In this document: in pieces, positions 47,344 to 55,699 of the stretch
Numbering within the stretch: position 1 is the stretch's first letter
How the letters are laid out: every line of letters starts with the position of its first letter
Source of the DNA: Phycisphaerales bacterium
GTDB taxonomy: Bacteria; Planctomycetota; Phycisphaerae; Phycisphaerales; UBA1924
Assembly: GCA_016709445.1 (NCBI GenBank)
Contig: JADJMV010000001.1
Location: forward strand, 1-64,000
Length of the DNA stretch: 64,000 nt
Direction of reading: 5' to 3'
Made by a program: the position numbers and the translations under genes
Notes under the pieces: generated by a model
Database searches by the model: none
Told to the model about the DNA's origin: nothing
The model's input: the letters and a program-made list of their open reading frames with translations, nothing else

Positions 47344-49113
47344 ATGCCCGGACCGACAGATCCACGTCTGCGGGAAGCCCTTGCGCTGAGGTCGAACCGG
47401 AAGTTCGCGGCCGCCGCTTCGCTCTGCCGCCAGATCCTCGCCGAACGACCGGGCGATGCCGAGACTTCTCTCGTGCTCGCCACCTTGCTTCGCGAGGGCG
47501 GCCGCGCGGAGGAGAGTGTCGGCGTGCTCCGCGCCGCCCTTGCTGCCAACCCGGCGAACCGGTCGATCGCGCCGGAACTCGGTGCGAGCCTTGTCGTCGC
47601 ATCCCGCGCCGCCGAGGCCCTGCCCATGCTCCAGCGCCTGGCGTCGGACGCCCCCGAGGATGCGTCCCGGCAGTACTGGCTCGCCCAGGCGTATTTGCGA
47701 TTATGGAAGCCCGCCGAGGGGATCCGCCACCTGGAACGCGCCCGCGAACTCGAACCGCACAACGCCGAGTTGCTCTTTGCGCTCGGCGCCGCGTTGCTCT
47801 CCGCCGGCCGACCGAAGGCCGCGGAGTCCAAGCTGCGCGACTACCTGGCTGCTCAACCCCGCTCCATCCCGGGGCGCCAGGCCCTCGCGGTCGCGCTCGA
47901 TCAGCAGAACCGCGCCGAGGAGGCCGCGGCCGAGCATCGCGCCCTCCTCGAGCAGGCCCCGAACTATCCCCCGGCCCTTGCCGCGGTCGCCCGACACATG
48001 CAGACGCGAGGCCAGACGGAGGAAGCCATTGCCCTCGTCGCCCCCGCGCTCAATCCGCAGAACCCCGATCCGAGCCTTGCCAGCGTGTATGCGTCGCTCT
48101 GCGCCGGCGCCGATCGGCCCCTGGCCGCGAGAGGTGTCGTCGAGCAGGCGCTCCGGACCACCCGCCTCCCGGCCCAGGCCGAATCGAGCCTGCGGTTCGC
48201 CCTTGCCAAGATCGAAGAGTCCGCGGGAAGATCGGGCGAGGCCTTCGAGCAATACCGGCTCGCCAACGACCTCGCGCCGCGCACATTCAACCCTGAGGCC
48301 CGTCGCAGATTCACCGAGGCCATGGTGGAGGCCTTCCCGGCCGAGCCCGCCGCGGCGATGCCGCGATCCACTCGCGATTCGCGCCGCCCCGTGATCGTCT
48401 GCGGCATGCCGCGCTCGGGCACCACGCTCGTCGAGCAGATCATCGCCTCCCACCCCCTGGCCTTCGGCGCCGGGGAGCTCCCCCACCTCCGTGCAATGTT
48501 CTCCGAGACGGTCAACTCCCTCCCCGGCCGGACGCCCGTCGCACTCGCCGGCGTTGACCCCGGGCGGCTGGATGCCCTGGCCGACCGGTACCTCGCCGCC
48601 CTGCACGAACTCGATCCGCACGCCGAGCGCGTGGTGGACAAGATGCCCCACAACGCCGAGATCCTCGGCTTCGTCGCCATGGTCCTGCCCGGTGCGGCCG
48701 TGATCCATTGCTCCCGGGACCCGATCGACACCTGCGCGTCCTGCTATATGACCCCGCTCTCCCCCGTCCACGACTACGCCAATCGGCTCGAGGACCTCGC
48801 GTTCGCCTACGGCCAGTACGCCCGACTCGTCGGGCACTGGCGTCGTGTCCTCCAGCCGCCGATGCTCGAGGTCTCCTACGAGTCCCTGGTCGACGACGTG
48901 GGGGCCGGGGCCCGCCGGATCATCGAGTTCCTCGGCCTGCCGTGGGACGACCGGTGCCTGAAGTTCTACGAAAACGCCAGAGTCGTCGCCACCGCCAGCG
49001 TGGATCAGGTCCGCCGACCTATATACAAGTCCTCCGTCGCCCGATGGAAGAGGTACGAAGCCCAGCTCGCCCCGCTCCGGGCGGCCTTGCGGCAGGCCGG
49101 AATCGATGCATAG
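47344..49113 (+). CDS. TPR-sulfotransferase fusion protein (cluster copy 4)
   Basis: 589 residues from the ATG at 47344, 50 bases after copy 3; the frame is open earlier but overlaps copy 3. TPRs start at RSNRKFAAAASLCRQILAER and end at hinge AFEQYRLANDLAPRTF. The PAPS loop GMPRSGTTLVEQIIASHP begins at residue 354, then GAGELPHLR, VDKMPHNAEI (Ala where the others have Phe) and IHCSRDPIDTCASCYMTPLS. The ending is TASVDQVRRPIYKSSVARWK. The Ala substitution next to the PHN motif may alter the acceptor pocket, but that is speculation. Confidence 0.92.
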   Translation: MPGPTDPRLREALALRSNRKFAAAASLCRQILAERPGDAETSLVLATLLREGGRAEESVGVLRAALAANPANRSIAPELGASLVVASRAAEALPMLQRLASDAPEDASRQYWLAQAYLRLWKPAEGIRHLERARELEPHNAELLFALGAALLSAGRPKAAESKLRDYLAAQPRSIPGRQALAVALDQQNRAEEAAAEHRALLEQAPNYPPALAAVARHMQTRGQTEEAIALVAPALNPQNPDPSLASVYASLCAGADRPLAARGVVEQALRTTRLPAQAESSLRFALAKIEESAGRSGEAFEQYRLANDLAPRTFNPEARRRFTEAMVEAFPAEPAAAMPRSTRDSRRPVIVCGMPRSGTTLVEQIIASHPLAFGAGELPHLRAMFSETVNSLPGRTPVALAGVDPGRLDALADRYLAALHELDPHAERVVDKMPHNAEILGFVAMVLPGAAVIHCSRDPIDTCASCYMTPLSPVHDYANRLEDLAFAYGQYARLVGHWRRVLQPPMLEVSYESLVDDVGAGARRIIEFLGLPWDDRCLKFYENARVVATASVDQVRRPIYKSSVARWKRYEAQLAPLRAALRQAGIDA

Positions 49114-49166
49114 TCCGGAGCGGTCCCCGCCCGCCGGCGCCACGCCCGGCCCAGGAGGCAGCAGCC

Positions 49167-50954
49167 ATGGCAGAAACGAACGTCGCCGCCGCATACGAGC
49201 TCTACGCCAACGGCGCCTTCAAGGAAGCCGAGGAGACCTGCCTCGCCGCCCTGCAGGCCGACCCGACCAACGCCGACGCCTACCGCCTGCTCGGACGCAT
49301 CGCCCGGGATGTTGGAAGGCATGAGCAGGCCGTCCAGGCCCTCATGTTCGCCGTCCGCGCCCGGCCCAACGACCCCTATATCGCCGGAGAACTCGGGATG
49401 TGCATGGTGCTCGCCGGCAAGCCGGAGGAGGCGACGACCCTGCTCGAGCAGGTCGCGGCCGCGATCCCTCAGGACGCCATGAGCCACTACTGGCTGGGGC
49501 GCGCGCACCTGGACCAGTTCCACGGCGCCCGGGCCGCCCGTTCGTTCCGGACCGCCTTCGAGCTTGATCCGCTCAACGAGGAGCTGCTCACCCTGATCGG
49601 TGTCGCCCTCCTGAGCGCTGGGCGTGGGCGTGAGGCCGAGGCCTGGCTCCGCGAATACGCCCGCAAGCATCCCGACTCCGCCGACGCCCTGCTCAACCTC
49701 GCCTCCTCGATCCGCCAACAGACGCGCCTCGACGAGTCGGCCCAGGTCTACTCTCGCGTGCTCGAGCTCGATCCAGACAATGCGGGCGCCATCGCCGCCC
49801 TTTCCCGGCACCACCGCACCAAGGGCGACTACCAGCGGGCGTTCCAGCTCGTCAGCGAGGCCATCGACCGCCTCGGACCCCAGCCCCACATGGTCGCCCA
49901 GTTTGCCCGTCTGTCCGAACGCGACGGGCGCGAGCGCGACGGGATCGCCATGCTCGAGCGGGCGCTCGCGCAGCCGCGGCTGCTCCCGCAGCAGACCATC
50001 GGCCTCCACTTCGCGATGGGGCACCTTCAAGAAAAGGTCGGCGACTACGACGCCGCCTGGGCGGCCTTCGAGCGCGGCAACAGCCTCTACCCCTCCGCCT
50101 ACAACCGCGAGCGGGCCGAGCTCAACACCAACGAGCTGATGAGCACCTTCAACGCCTGGACCCTCAGCACCATGCCCCGCGCCACGCACGCCACCGACAG
50201 ACCCGTTTTCGTCGTCGGCATGCCCCGGTCCGGGACCACCCTCGTCGAGCAGGTCCTCTCCTCGCACCCCGACTGCTTCGGAGCCGGCGAGCTGCTCATC
50301 CTGCCCCAGCTCGGCTACGAGATGGGCCGGCGTCTCGGCGGGCGCTGGCCAGTTGAGCTCTCCATCCTCAACCCGGACCTCGTCAATGAATTCTCCGGCC
50401 GGTACCTCGAGCACTTGAGTGCGGTCGCGCCCGACGCCCGCCGCGTCGTGGACAAGCTGCCCCACAACTTCGAGTTCATCGGTCTGATGAGCGTGCTCTT
50501 CCCCCAGGCCCGCGTGATCCACTGCATCCGCAGCCCCCTCGACGTCTGCATCTCCAACTATGGCACGCCGCTCTCACCGAAGCACAGCTATCGCCCGCGC
50601 CTCGACACCCTCGGGCACGCCTACAACGAGTACCGCAAGCTCATGGAGCACTGGCGCGACAACGCCACGATCCCCATCCTCGACGTGGTCTACGAGGACG
50701 TCGTGGCCGACCTCGAGAACCAGGCGCGACGCATCATCGACTTCGTCGGCCTGCCCTGGGACGACCGCTGCCTGAAGTTCTACGAGCACTCCCGCGCCGT
50801 CGCCACCGCCTCGACCGACCAGGTCCGCCAACCCATCTACAAGAGTTCGCAGGAACGATGGCGCCGCTACGAGAAGCACCTCGGCCCGCTCATCGAGGCC
50901 CTTCGTCACGGCGGGACCAACATCGAGCGGCCGTTCGTCATCCGCCAGATGTAG
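49167..50954 (+). CDS. TPR-sulfotransferase fusion protein (cluster copy 5)
   Basis: 595 residues from the ATG at 49167, which follows CCAGGAGG about 13 bases upstream; 53 bases after copy 4. TPRs start at AAYELYANGAFKEAEETCLA, with hinge AWAAFERGNSLYPSAY. The PAPS loop GMPRSGTTLVEQVLSSHP begins at residue 351, then GAGELLILP, VDKLPHNFEF and IHCIRSPLDVCISNYGTPLS. Here Ser-Pro replaces the usual Asp-Pro and Asn-Tyr replaces Cys-Tyr. The C-terminus has a short extra tail (TNIERPFVIRQM). It is the last gene of the array. A nested palindromic element begins one base after its stop. Confidence 0.92.
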   Translation: MAETNVAAAYELYANGAFKEAEETCLAALQADPTNADAYRLLGRIARDVGRHEQAVQALMFAVRARPNDPYIAGELGMCMVLAGKPEEATTLLEQVAAAIPQDAMSHYWLGRAHLDQFHGARAARSFRTAFELDPLNEELLTLIGVALLSAGRGREAEAWLREYARKHPDSADALLNLASSIRQQTRLDESAQVYSRVLELDPDNAGAIAALSRHHRTKGDYQRAFQLVSEAIDRLGPQPHMVAQFARLSERDGRERDGIAMLERALAQPRLLPQQTIGLHFAMGHLQEKVGDYDAAWAAFERGNSLYPSAYNRERAELNTNELMSTFNAWTLSTMPRATHATDRPVFVVGMPRSGTTLVEQVLSSHPDCFGAGELLILPQLGYEMGRRLGGRWPVELSILNPDLVNEFSGRYLEHLSAVAPDARRVVDKLPHNFEFIGLMSVLFPQARVIHCIRSPLDVCISNYGTPLSPKHSYRPRLDTLGHAYNEYRKLMEHWRDNATIPILDVVYEDVVADLENQARRIIDFVGLPWDDRCLKFYEHSRAVATASTDQVRQPIYKSSQERWRRYEKHLGPLIEALRHGGTNIERPFVIRQM

Positions 50955-50955
50955 C

Positions 50956-51023
50956 TTGTGGTGCGGGCTTCCGGCCCGCGCGAATCAGGCCGGAAGCGTG
51001 CGGGCTGGGAGCCCGCACCACAA
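50956..51023. repeat. Nested palindromic element
   Basis: The outer arms TTGTGGTGCGGGCT (50956-50969) and AGCCCGCACCACAA (51010-51023) are perfectly complementary over 14 bp. Inside them CTTCCGGCC (50968-50976) pairs with GGCCGGAAG (50988-50996). It lies between the convergent sulfotransferase array and trpS. It may act as a terminator for both, but the nested structure looks like a dispersed REP-like element. Confidence 0.75.
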
Positions 51024-51064
51024 TGAGCTGGGCGCCTCGCCGGCGCATCCCCGCCTCGAACCGC

Positions 51065-52147
51065 TCAACCGAGCATCTCGGCCCGCGTCCCGAAGTTCAA
51101 CCCCATCCGCTCCTTGGCCATCGCCAGTGTCTGCTCGGCCACCGCGTTGGCCTTCCGCGTTCCCGTGCGGATCACGTCCATCACCAGATCGTCCCCGCCC
51201 GGCTTCTCAAACTCGGCCCGCCGCGCCCGCATCGGCTCGAGCAACTCGTTGATCGCGTCGATCACGTACGCCTTCACGTGGCCGTCGCCGAGGTTGTCGC
51301 CCTTGCGGTAGCGCTCCTTGAGTTCCGCCACGAAGGCCTCGTCCTTGATGAAGACGTCGGCGAACTGAAACACGGGGTTGATGTCCGGGTCGCCGGGCTG
51401 GTCGGGGTCGCGGCTTTGGCCGGGGTAGATCGCGCCGACCTTCTTCTTGACCTGCTTGGGGGTGGCGGAGAGGAAGATCGCGTTGTCCAGGCTCTTGCTC
51501 ATCTTCTGGTTGCCGTCGGTCCCCACCAGCCGCCCCACGCGCCCGATCAGCGGGGCGGGGATGGGGAACACCCCGCCGAGCTTCTCGTGCTCGGCGTCCT
51601 CGGCGTGCGGATCCACGCCGCAGTAGACCTGGTTGAAACGCCGCGCGATCTCGCGGCACATCTCGATGTGGGCCACCTGGTCCTCGCCCACCGGCACCAG
51701 GTCGGGCCGGAACGCCAGGATGTCGGCGCACTGCCCCACCGCGTACATCGGGAAGCCGAACGAGTAGGTGTCGCCGAGCCCCTTGCTCTCGATCTCGGTC
51801 TTGAGCGTCGGGTTCCGCATCACCCGGTTGAAGGGCACGAGCATCGCGAAGAACCACGTGAGTTCGGCGATCGCGGGCACCTCGGTCTGCAGCACGATCG
51901 TCGCCCGCGCCGGGTCGATGCCGGCCGCCAGCCAGTCTTTCACGATCTCGATCGTGTCCCTGCGGATCTCGGCGGCCTTGTCGGCCCTGGTCGTGTAGGC
52001 GTGCATGTTGGCCAGCAGGAAGTAGCAGTCGTACTCGTCCTGGAGCCGTATGCGGTTCTCCAGCGAGCCCACGTAGTGCCCCAGATGGAGCCGCCCCGTG
52101 GGGGTGTCGCCGGTCAGGATGCGTCGCTTGGTGCTTCCGGTGGTCAT
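51065..52147 (-). CDS. trpS: Tryptophan-tRNA ligase
   Basis: 360 residues, class I aminoacyl-tRNA synthetase. The nucleotide-binding signature is HLGH (residues 21-24, in TGRLHLGHYVGS), and KMSKS is at 215-219 (DGNQKMSKSLDN). Tryptophan-pocket segments such as NPTLKTEIESKG and VGEDQVAHIEM match the bacterial enzyme. Length is slightly above the E. coli 334 because of an insertion after the KMSKS loop (SRDPDQPGDPDINPVFQF). It is transcribed after the CPBP protease gene with a 97-base gap. The nearby trpC is divergent and probably not co-regulated with it. Confidence 0.96.
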   Translation of the reverse strand: MTTGSTKRRILTGDTPTGRLHLGHYVGSLENRIRLQDEYDCYFLLANMHAYTTRADKAAEIRRDTIEIVKDWLAAGIDPARATIVLQTEVPAIAELTWFFAMLVPFNRVMRNPTLKTEIESKGLGDTYSFGFPMYAVGQCADILAFRPDLVPVGEDQVAHIEMCREIARRFNQVYCGVDPHAEDAEHEKLGGVFPIPAPLIGRVGRLVGTDGNQKMSKSLDNAIFLSATPKQVKKKVGAIYPGQSRDPDQPGDPDINPVFQFADVFIKDEAFVAELKERYRKGDNLGDGHVKAYVIDAINELLEPMRARRAEFEKPGGDDLVMDVIRTGTRKANAVAEQTLAMAKERMGLNFGTRAEMLG

Positions 52148-52244
52148 GGGGCCAAGTGTATGGAGCCGCCGCCGTGGCGTGCGGTCCGACCCGGCCGGAC
52201 CACCAGACCCGCAGAATCTGTCGGACTCTGGGGCGACATCGAGC

Positions 52245-53225
52245 TCAGGAGGCCGCCCACATCGCCACCGCGATGTTCGCGGCGTTGAACGTCGCGTGCA
52301 TCGCGATGGGCACGCCCACGCGCTTGGTCCGCTCGAATGCGGCCCCGCAGCACAGGCCCAGCACGCCGACTTCGACGGCCGCGTACCACGGGATCCGCGT
52401 CCCCTCAGGGCCCATCACGTGCATCGTGCCGAAGATCACGCTTGTCAGGATCAGCGAAACCCACGGATGGTTCGTCAGGCGCAGCAGGCCGCTCTGGATG
52501 AACACCCGGTACACAACCTCCTCGACGATGGGAGCCCCGACCACGGCCACCGCGATCAGCACCCACGCCCACGGGTCCCCGCTCCCCTCCACGATCTTCG
52601 AGAGCAGCGGGTGCGCGATCGTGTTTGCCGGCGCCTCCGAGGTCAGGCTCTGGTTCACCAATTCCGCCAGATTGCCCGTCAGCACGACCACCGGCGAGAC
52701 CAGCAGCAGCAGGCCCATGCCCAGCGGCACGTCGATCCAGTCGATCTTCAGCCCCGCCTGCGGCGCGGCCTTGCCCGCCATGATCAGGAGCCCCACCGCC
52801 GTCGCGATCCCGGCCAGGTACGCCACTGCCTGCGGGGCCGCCACACTCCGAAGGCTGCTCCCCGCGCCACCGGTGATCCACCCGATGTCCCGCAGAGGGG
52901 CGGACGTCAACGCCGGCGCCAGCAGCACGATCAGTCCGCCCATCCACCAAACAGGTGGGGGTAGGGGCTTGACATTCCGGAGGCCGGACCGCTGCAGCGA
53001 GCCCGGGCGGATCGCATCTCCACCCCACAAAAGCACCAGCACTACCGCGGATCCCGCGAGCAGGAGCACCCGCCGCCAGTCGTACAAAGTCTGACCGACC
53101 TCCGACAAGCGCATGGATTCCAGATTGCCCCCGCCCGATCCCTGATGAGTCTGCCCGGCCCATGCCAGGGCGGGGAATCCCAGGGCAACCAGCGCAACAA
53201 TCAGCCCCGTGAGCACCGACCCCAC
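52245..53225 (-). CDS. CPBP-family intramembrane metalloprotease
   Basis: 326 residues from the GTG at 53225. The frame is open to 53474 but upstream residues overlap trpC and look non-coding; a GTG at 53216 is another option. An N-terminal signal-like segment (LTGLIVALVALGFPALAWAG) is followed by about eight transmembrane helices. The Abi/CPBP motifs are EEVVYRVFIQSG (motif 1), FGTMHVMG (motif 2) and PIAMHATFNAANI (motif 3), giving the Glu-Glu, Arg and His metal site. Such proteases process prenylated or other membrane proteins; the substrate is unknown. The start overlaps the divergent trpC start by about 17 bases. Confidence 0.85.
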   Translation of the reverse strand: MGSVLTGLIVALVALGFPALAWAGQTHQGSGGGNLESMRLSEVGQTLYDWRRVLLLAGSAVVLVLLWGGDAIRPGSLQRSGLRNVKPLPPPVWWMGGLIVLLAPALTSAPLRDIGWITGGAGSSLRSVAAPQAVAYLAGIATAVGLLIMAGKAAPQAGLKIDWIDVPLGMGLLLLVSPVVVLTGNLAELVNQSLTSEAPANTIAHPLLSKIVEGSGDPWAWVLIAVAVVGAPIVEEVVYRVFIQSGLLRLTNHPWVSLILTSVIFGTMHVMGPEGTRIPWYAAVEVGVLGLCCGAAFERTKRVGVPIAMHATFNAANIAVAMWAAS

Positions 53226-54105
53226 GCGACAGCCCGAGCCGCCCACGCCTCCCGGGGGGGACGACACCCCCGCGGTGCTCCGCGAGATCGTCGCGCACAA
53301 GCGTCTCCAGGTCGCGTCTGCCAAGGCGAAGACCCCGCTCCTCGAACTCGAGGCCCTGGTTGCCCAGGCCGAGCCGCCCCGAAACTTCTTCCGTGCCGTT
53401 ACCCGCCACAACGGCAAGTCCGACTCCAATGTCATCGCCGAGATCAAGCGGCGAAGTCCCAGCGCCGGCCTCATCCGGCCCGAATACGACGGGGATGCGT
53501 TCCGCCCGGAGGAGTTCGCGAAAGCCTATTTCCGCAACGGCGCATCGGCCATTTCCTGCCTGACCGACGAAAAGTTCTTCGGGGGCGACCTGGCCTTCCT
53601 CCAGCGCGTCAAGGACGCCGTCCCCCTCCCGGTCCTCCGCAAGGACTTCATCGTCGATACCTACCAACTCTGGGAGAGCCGCGCCCACGGCGCCGACGCC
53701 GTCCTCCTCATCGCCGAATGCCTGACCGAGAGCCAGATCCTGGACATGCTCATCCTCTCTCAGCAGCTTCAGCTGACGGTCCTGCTCGAAGTCCATTCGA
53801 TGGAAAACCTGCTGCGCGTCCGCCCCCACATCGGTTTCCCGCACCCCGCCTACTGCCTCCTCGGTATCAACAACCGGGATCTCTCCACCATGAAGGTCGA
53901 CCTCAGCCATACCCTTCGTCTGGTCGATCTGGTGGACGACAGAGCGATCCTCGTCAGCGAATCGGGCATCAAGACCCCCGATGATCTGTACCGGCTCCGT
54001 GAGGAAAATGTTCGGATTGTCCTCGTCGGAGAGCACCTCATGAGGCAACCCTCCCCAGGGAGGGCCCTCGCGGAACTTCTCGGGAGAGACCCAGTCGAAG
54101 CCTGA
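53209..54105 (+). CDS. trpC: Indole-3-glycerol-phosphate synthase
   Basis: 298 residues from the GTG at 53209; a later GTG at VLREIVAHK would remove the overlap with the divergent gene. A TIM barrel of the tryptophan pathway: phosphate and catalytic segments are VIAEIKRRSPSAGLI (catalytic Lys80), CLTDEKFFGGD, PVLRKDFIVD, DAVLLIAECL, LLEVHS, LGINNRDL, LVSESGIKTPDD and VLVGEHLM. It ring-closes CdRP to indole-glycerol phosphate. The usual trp neighbours (trpD, trpF, trpB) are not here, so the pathway is dispersed in this genome. Confidence 0.94.
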   Translation: MSTDPTRQPEPPTPPGGDDTPAVLREIVAHKRLQVASAKAKTPLLELEALVAQAEPPRNFFRAVTRHNGKSDSNVIAEIKRRSPSAGLIRPEYDGDAFRPEEFAKAYFRNGASAISCLTDEKFFGGDLAFLQRVKDAVPLPVLRKDFIVDTYQLWESRAHGADAVLLIAECLTESQILDMLILSQQLQLTVLLEVHSMENLLRVRPHIGFPHPAYCLLGINNRDLSTMKVDLSHTLRLVDLVDDRAILVSESGIKTPDDLYRLREENVRIVLVGEHLMRQPSPGRALAELLGRDPVEA

Positions 54106-54155
54106 GGCCCCACCGCCGCCGCGCGCGGCCAAGGCCCAATCGGAGGTTGAGCAGC

Positions 54156-55577
54156 ATGCAACGTGTCACCACCATCGCGGTTCTCCTGGCTCTCGCCGGC
54201 ACACCGCTCCACGCCCAGCCGACCAAACCCGCCGACGGCACGCCCGCCCAGCCCGAGACCAGACCGGCGGCCACGCCGGAGGCCAAGCCGGCCCCGGTCC
54301 AATCCCCGGATGCCATTGCCGCGCTCCAGGCCACCTCCGAAGCCGTCAAGGACGGCTTCTCGGCCCAGGTCTCGGCGTATGCCGAGGGGAGCCTCGCTGC
54401 CTCGTTCTCGCGCTCCGAGGGCCTCTGGGTCCAGAACGCCCTCGGTGAGCCCGGGCAGTGGAAGGTCCGCTACACCGGAGGCGGCACCGTCGCCCTGAAG
54501 AACGACACCCTCGATTTCGACGCACTCTGGTCCCACGACCGCGTCGCGTGGCTCGATCACGCCAACAAGACCTACAGCGTCGAGCCGCTCAAGGGCGGTC
54601 GGGGCGGAGAGACCTTCCAGCTCTTCAACGGGGCCTTTGCCCAGCTCGAGCCCCTCAGCCGCGGCTTTGCCGACGAACTCGCAAACGCCGACCTCGAGAT
54701 GCGCGAGCCTGCCGAGATCGAGGGCATCCCCTGCAACGTTGTCGCGATCACGTCACGGAAGGGCTCGGACCCTGTGCTGTGGTTCCTCTCCCGCGAGGAC
54801 CATCTCCCGCGGCGCTGCGAGATCGTGCTTCCCGGCCAAGACCTCATTAAGTCCCTTCGCGTGGACCTGACCCAGGTCAACGCCGGAGCCGCGGGGCTCA
54901 GCGAGGCCTCCTGGGAACTCAAGGCTCCCGCCGACTACGCGCAGAAGATCTCCCGCCAATTCCAGGAGCGGATCGAGCGACCGGCCGGCCCCACCGGGCG
55001 GGTCCCCGCCCCGAACGCCGGCGCCGCACCCGATTGGGAGGTCGCTGACAGCGAGGGCGCCTTGATCTCGCCCGGTGCGCTCCGCGGCAAGGTCAGTGTC
55101 CTCTACTTCTGGGGCACGTGGTCGCCCGCCTGCAAGAAGGCGCTGCCCGTCCTCCAGGCCTTTGCCGAGGATTACAAGGACAAGCCGGTCGAGCTCGTCA
55201 GCCTCGCCTTCCGCGAGGGCTCGCCCGACGCCGTCGTCCGTGCCGCCCGTGAGGAGGGCCAGACTTGGCGGCAGGTCCCCGCCGCCGACGAGGTCGTCAA
55301 GACCCTGGGCATCCGCGTGGCGCCCTCATTCGTCGTGCTCGGACCCCAGGGCGAGTTGTTGCTCCGCTCCGGACGCCCCAAGGGCGAGGACTACGAGGCA
55401 CTGTTCTCGGAGATCCGGGAGATCACCGACCGCACCCTCGCCCAGCCCGAGCCGGCTGCTGACGGCAAGAAGTCCGCTGAGGGGCCTGGCTCGAAGGGGC
55501 CCGGTGAGCACATCGCCCCCGCCGCGGTCACCCCCGCAGGGCGCGGCGGGATGCCCACCCGGCGCAAGGGCGGCTGA
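54156..55577 (+). CDS. Secreted DUF2092-like / thioredoxin-fold protein
   Basis: 473 residues from the ATG at 54156, preceded by CGGAGG at 54141-54146; the in-frame TTG at 54147 is less likely. A signal peptide (cleavage about LHA-Q) and a Pro/Ala linker lead to a lipoprotein-carrier-like domain (about 55-275, similar to DUF2092: GQWKVRYTGGGTVALKNDTL). A TlpA-type thioredoxin fold follows (about 290-425: VSVLYFWGTWSPACKKALP, VAPSFVVLGPQGELLLRSG). In the redox motif the first Cys is Ser (SPAC), so normal disulfide exchange is unlikely. The C-terminal tail is Gly/Pro/Lys-rich. Role unknown; it lies between trpC and recQ. Confidence 0.82.
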   Translation: MQRVTTIAVLLALAGTPLHAQPTKPADGTPAQPETRPAATPEAKPAPVQSPDAIAALQATSEAVKDGFSAQVSAYAEGSLAASFSRSEGLWVQNALGEPGQWKVRYTGGGTVALKNDTLDFDALWSHDRVAWLDHANKTYSVEPLKGGRGGETFQLFNGAFAQLEPLSRGFADELANADLEMREPAEIEGIPCNVVAITSRKGSDPVLWFLSREDHLPRRCEIVLPGQDLIKSLRVDLTQVNAGAAGLSEASWELKAPADYAQKISRQFQERIERPAGPTGRVPAPNAGAAPDWEVADSEGALISPGALRGKVSVLYFWGTWSPACKKALPVLQAFAEDYKDKPVELVSLAFREGSPDAVVRAAREEGQTWRQVPAADEVVKTLGIRVAPSFVVLGPQGELLLRSGRPKGEDYEALFSEIREITDRTLAQPEPAADGKKSAEGPGSKGPGEHIAPAAVTPAGRGGMPTRRKGG

Positions 55578-55699
55578 GGCCAGAATCTGCCCGAAGCTCT
55601 TGCAGTCCAGGGATCTCGGTCCGATCGCTCGGGCCTCCCGGCCGGGCTCGCTTGCGCCGCCGCCTTGCCTCTTGGCCGCACTTCGTTAGGATCCATCCA

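Noticed and set aside
44870..47602. 910-codon minus-strand frame across the sulfotransferase array
   Set aside because: The plus strand has conserved PAPS-binding and TPR motifs in three genes; the minus frame is a shadow.
51065..54105. A trp operon made of trpS and trpC
   Set aside because: The two genes are on opposite strands and separated by a protease gene, so their nearness is probably chance.
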